From: Hydractinia symbiolongicarpus
Taxonomy: Eukaryota; Cnidaria; Hydrozoa; Anthoathecata; Hydractiniidae
Reading direction: 5' to 3'
Assembly (NCBI RefSeq): GCF_029227915.1
Contig: NC_079876.1
Location: 33,463,828 to 33,527,827, forward strand
DNA: 64,000 bases
Positions 62,457 through 64,000 of this stretch are shown here, piece after piece (within the stretch, counting starts at the first letter, position 1; every line of letters begins with the position of its first letter). Both the position numbers and the translations under genes were made by a program. A model generated the notes under the pieces. It did not search any database and was not told the origin of the DNA. It saw only the letters and a list, made by a program, of their open reading frames with translations.

Positions 62457-63450
62457 AGGTTTTCGTCTGCCGGCGATTAAACTTCTTTCATTCAGCGTCT
62501 CATCAAAAATGAAAACATTTCTGAAAACTACAAGTCTCATGCGTTTTAGTGGTGAAAAAATAATTTAAAAAATCGTTTTGGAAATGAGTTTACTTCCTGG
62601 TTACTTTCTTTGTATACATTCGACTATACGGGCCAAGCCCGGGGTTTACGGGAAATCGCGGGTTTTCGTTCGCCGGCGATTAAACCACTTTCATTAAGCG
62701 TCTCATCAAAAATGAAAACATTTTTAAAAACTACAAGTCTCATGGGCTTTAGTGGTGAAATAATAATTTAAAAAATCGTTTGGGAAATTAGTTTACTCCC
62801 TGGGTACTTTCTTTGTATACTTTTGACTATACGGGCCGAGTCCGGGATTTACGGAAAATCGCAGGTTTTCGTTTGCCGGCGATTAAACTTCTTTCATTCA
62901 GCGTCTCATCAAAAAAGAAAACATTTTTGAAAACTACAAGTCTCATGCGTTTTAGTGGTTAAAAATAATTTAAAAAATCGTTCGGAAAATGAGTTTACTC
63001 CCTGGGTACTTTCTTTGTATACATTCGACTATACGGGCCAAGCCCGGGATTTACGGGAAATGGCGGGATTCCGTTTGCCGGCGATTAAACCTCTTTTATT
63101 AAGCGTCTCATCAAAAATGAAAACATTTTTGAACACTGCAAGTCTCATGCGTTTTAGTGGTGAAAAGATAATTGAAAAAATCGATTCGGAAATGAGTTTA
63201 CTTCCTGGGTACTTTCCTTGTATACATTCGACTATACGGGCCAAGCCCGGGATTTACGGGAAATCGCGGGATTTCGTTTGCCGGCGATTAAACCTCTTTT
63301 ATTAAGCGTCTCATCAAAAATGAAAACATTTTTGAAAACTGCAAGTCTCATGCGTTTTAGTGGTGAAAAGATAATTGAAAAAATCGATTCGGAAATGAGT
63401 TTACTCACAGGGTACTTTCTTTGTGTACATTCGACTATACGGGCCAAGCC
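62231..63450 (-). repeat. Inverted satellite block 3 (~1.2 kb) in super-repeat copy 2
   Basis: It starts at the gaaagccccgg junction and ends at the third filler junction. It is about 598 bp shorter than block 1, equal to two 203-bp and one 192-bp monomers. Its first part differs from block 1: it carries gtcgcatgcgttctagtgg and tgtatgctttt, the complements of private variants of the forward monomers just to its left. Confidence 0.92.
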
Positions 63451-63459
63451 TTAACTAGA
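63451..63459. other. Inversion junction with filler bases (ttaactaga), copy 3
   Basis: Same join in super-repeat copy 2, which shows that the inversion is older than the ~20-kb duplication. The forward monomer after it has gaaagtagttt where the other copies have gaaagtggttt. Confidence 0.85.
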
Positions 63460-64000
63460 GTTTTCAGAAATGTTTTCATTTTTGATGAGACGCTTAATGA
63501 AAGTAGTTTAATCGCCGGCTAACGAAAACCCGCGATTTCCCGTAAATCCCGGGCTTGACGCGTATAGTCGAATGTATACAAAGAAAGTACCCTGTGAGTA
63601 AACTCATTTCCAAAAAGATTTTTTAAATTATCTTTTCACCATTAAAACGCATGAGACTTGTAGTTTTCAAAAATATTTTCATTTTTGATGAGACGCTGAA
63701 TAAAAGAAGTTTAATCGCCGGCAAACGAAAACCCGCCATTTCCCGTAAACCCCGGACTCGGTCCGTATAATCAAAAGTATACAAAGAAAGTACCCAGGGA
63801 GTAAACTCATTTCCCAAACGATTTTTTAAATTACTTTTTCACCACTAAAACGCATGAGACTTGTAGTTTTCAAAAATGTTTTCATGTTTGATGAGACGCT
63901 TAATGAAAAAAGTTTAATCGCCGGCAAACGAAAACCTGCGATTTCCCGTAAATCCCGGACTCGGCCCGTATAGTAAAGAAAGTACCCGGGATGTAAACTC
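63460..64000 (+). repeat. Forward satellite at the window end
   Basis: About 2.7 monomers matching 45777-46317 at an offset of 17683. The window stops inside a D-like monomer (tagtaaagaaagtacccggg), so the array continues beyond it. Confidence 0.85.

Larger units (their letters stand above)
1..64000. repeat. Satellite DNA array of ~203-bp tandem monomers filling the whole window
   Basis: The anchor gttttcatttttgatgag recurs at 1, 204, 407, 599, 801, 1004, 1207 and so on to the end, with spacing of 203 bp or 192 bp and rare 201-202 bp forms. Counting bases in one monomer gives 76 G+C of 203 (about 37%). No stretch longer than about ten bases falls outside the repeat. Most monomers are in the orientation printed; three long blocks and one short one are inverted. 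No genes, RNA genes, transposon ends or telomere repeats are visible. Long homogeneous arrays with higher-order periodicity are typical of eukaryotic centromeric or other heterochromatic satellites; the species and chromosomal position cannot be told from the sequence. All reading frames in it are repeat-derived and are not annotated as genes. Confidence 0.98.
48900..64000 (+). repeat. ~20.6-kb super-repeat, copy 2 (cut by window end)
   Basis: It begins inside a monomer whose first part (catgtttgatgagacgctt, near 48870) matches 46200 and whose second part matches 28320, so the join is a recombination point within a monomer. It lacks a 609-bp three-monomer segment present at about 29684-30292 in copy 1, and has one extra 192-bp D near 52140-52330. 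The window end, tagtaaagaaagtacccggg at 63971, matches 46288, so the copy is not complete here. Confidence 0.83.

Noticed and set aside
62700-62790. CENP-B box in the cgtttgccggcgatt region of the core complement
   Set aside because: It has ttcg but lacks the conserved a and the cggg at the required distances. The only closer match is in E monomers and is reported with its spacing defect.
1-64000. Telomere repeats, tRNA or rRNA genes, simple-sequence arrays within the satellite
   Set aside because: No tandem telomeric hexamer/heptamer run, no tRNA-like box pattern and no rRNA-like segment was seen. Poly-T and AT runs are parts of the monomer.

Overview
The window is one uninterrupted satellite DNA array from a eukaryotic genome. 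I see no protein-coding gene, RNA gene, transposon, CRISPR array or unique flanking DNA at either end. The basic unit is a monomer of about 203 bp, roughly 37% G+C, repeated about 315-320 times. No reading frame is credible as a gene: 203 is not divisible by three, so every frame shifts at each monomer, and the recurring 60-166 residue frames are the same few repeat-derived peptides. I cannot name the species. The size, the monomer length near a nucleosome repeat, and the multi-level tandem duplication suggest a centromeric, pericentromeric or subtelomeric heterochromatin block.

Monomers fall into recognisable types. A carries ...ccgccatttcccg...cccgcatagtc. B carries cctgcgatttcccg and usually cagggtgtaaac. 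C carries gtttaaacgccggcaaaag and cgcgacttcccg. D is a 192-bp form with an 11-bp net deletion, reading tagtaatgaaagtacccggg. E carries cgggcttggcccg and gtcgaatgtatac and is absent before about 29.68 kb. There is also a 130-bp truncated form, found seven times between 35.9 and 59.7 kb.

Layout, left part (1-29.6 kb, all in one orientation). It is built from D-A-B-C strings with doubled DA or BC pairs. Positions 1-2870 are repeated at 15471-18340. A 6-mer unit of 1196 bp occurs twice at 3.8-6.2 kb. A 13-mer unit of 2628 bp is duplicated at 7.3-12.4 kb. A 5-mer unit of 1004 bp is duplicated at 12.3-14.3 kb. A 7-mer of 1397 bp and its expanded derivatives fill 18.3-25 kb.

Layout, right part (28.3-64 kb). 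A super-repeat of about 20.6 kb starts near 28320 and starts again near 48900; the second copy is cut by the window end. Each copy has been remodelled separately by gain or loss of whole monomers (812, 2064, 1934, 2671 and 3746/4068 bp duplications; 609 and 192 bp length differences). Toward the end of each copy the monomers flip orientation repeatedly (42.0-48.4 kb and 62.2-63.45 kb). The flips occur at a small set of junctions that were themselves copied, including an exact 164-bp inverted repeat at 61973-62456.

Taken together, the window records satellite evolution by unequal exchange at several scales plus fold-back type inversion events. The strand-switch module is the most unusual part. 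Coordinates of duplication edges were read by eye and may be off by a few to a few tens of bases where copies are nearly identical.
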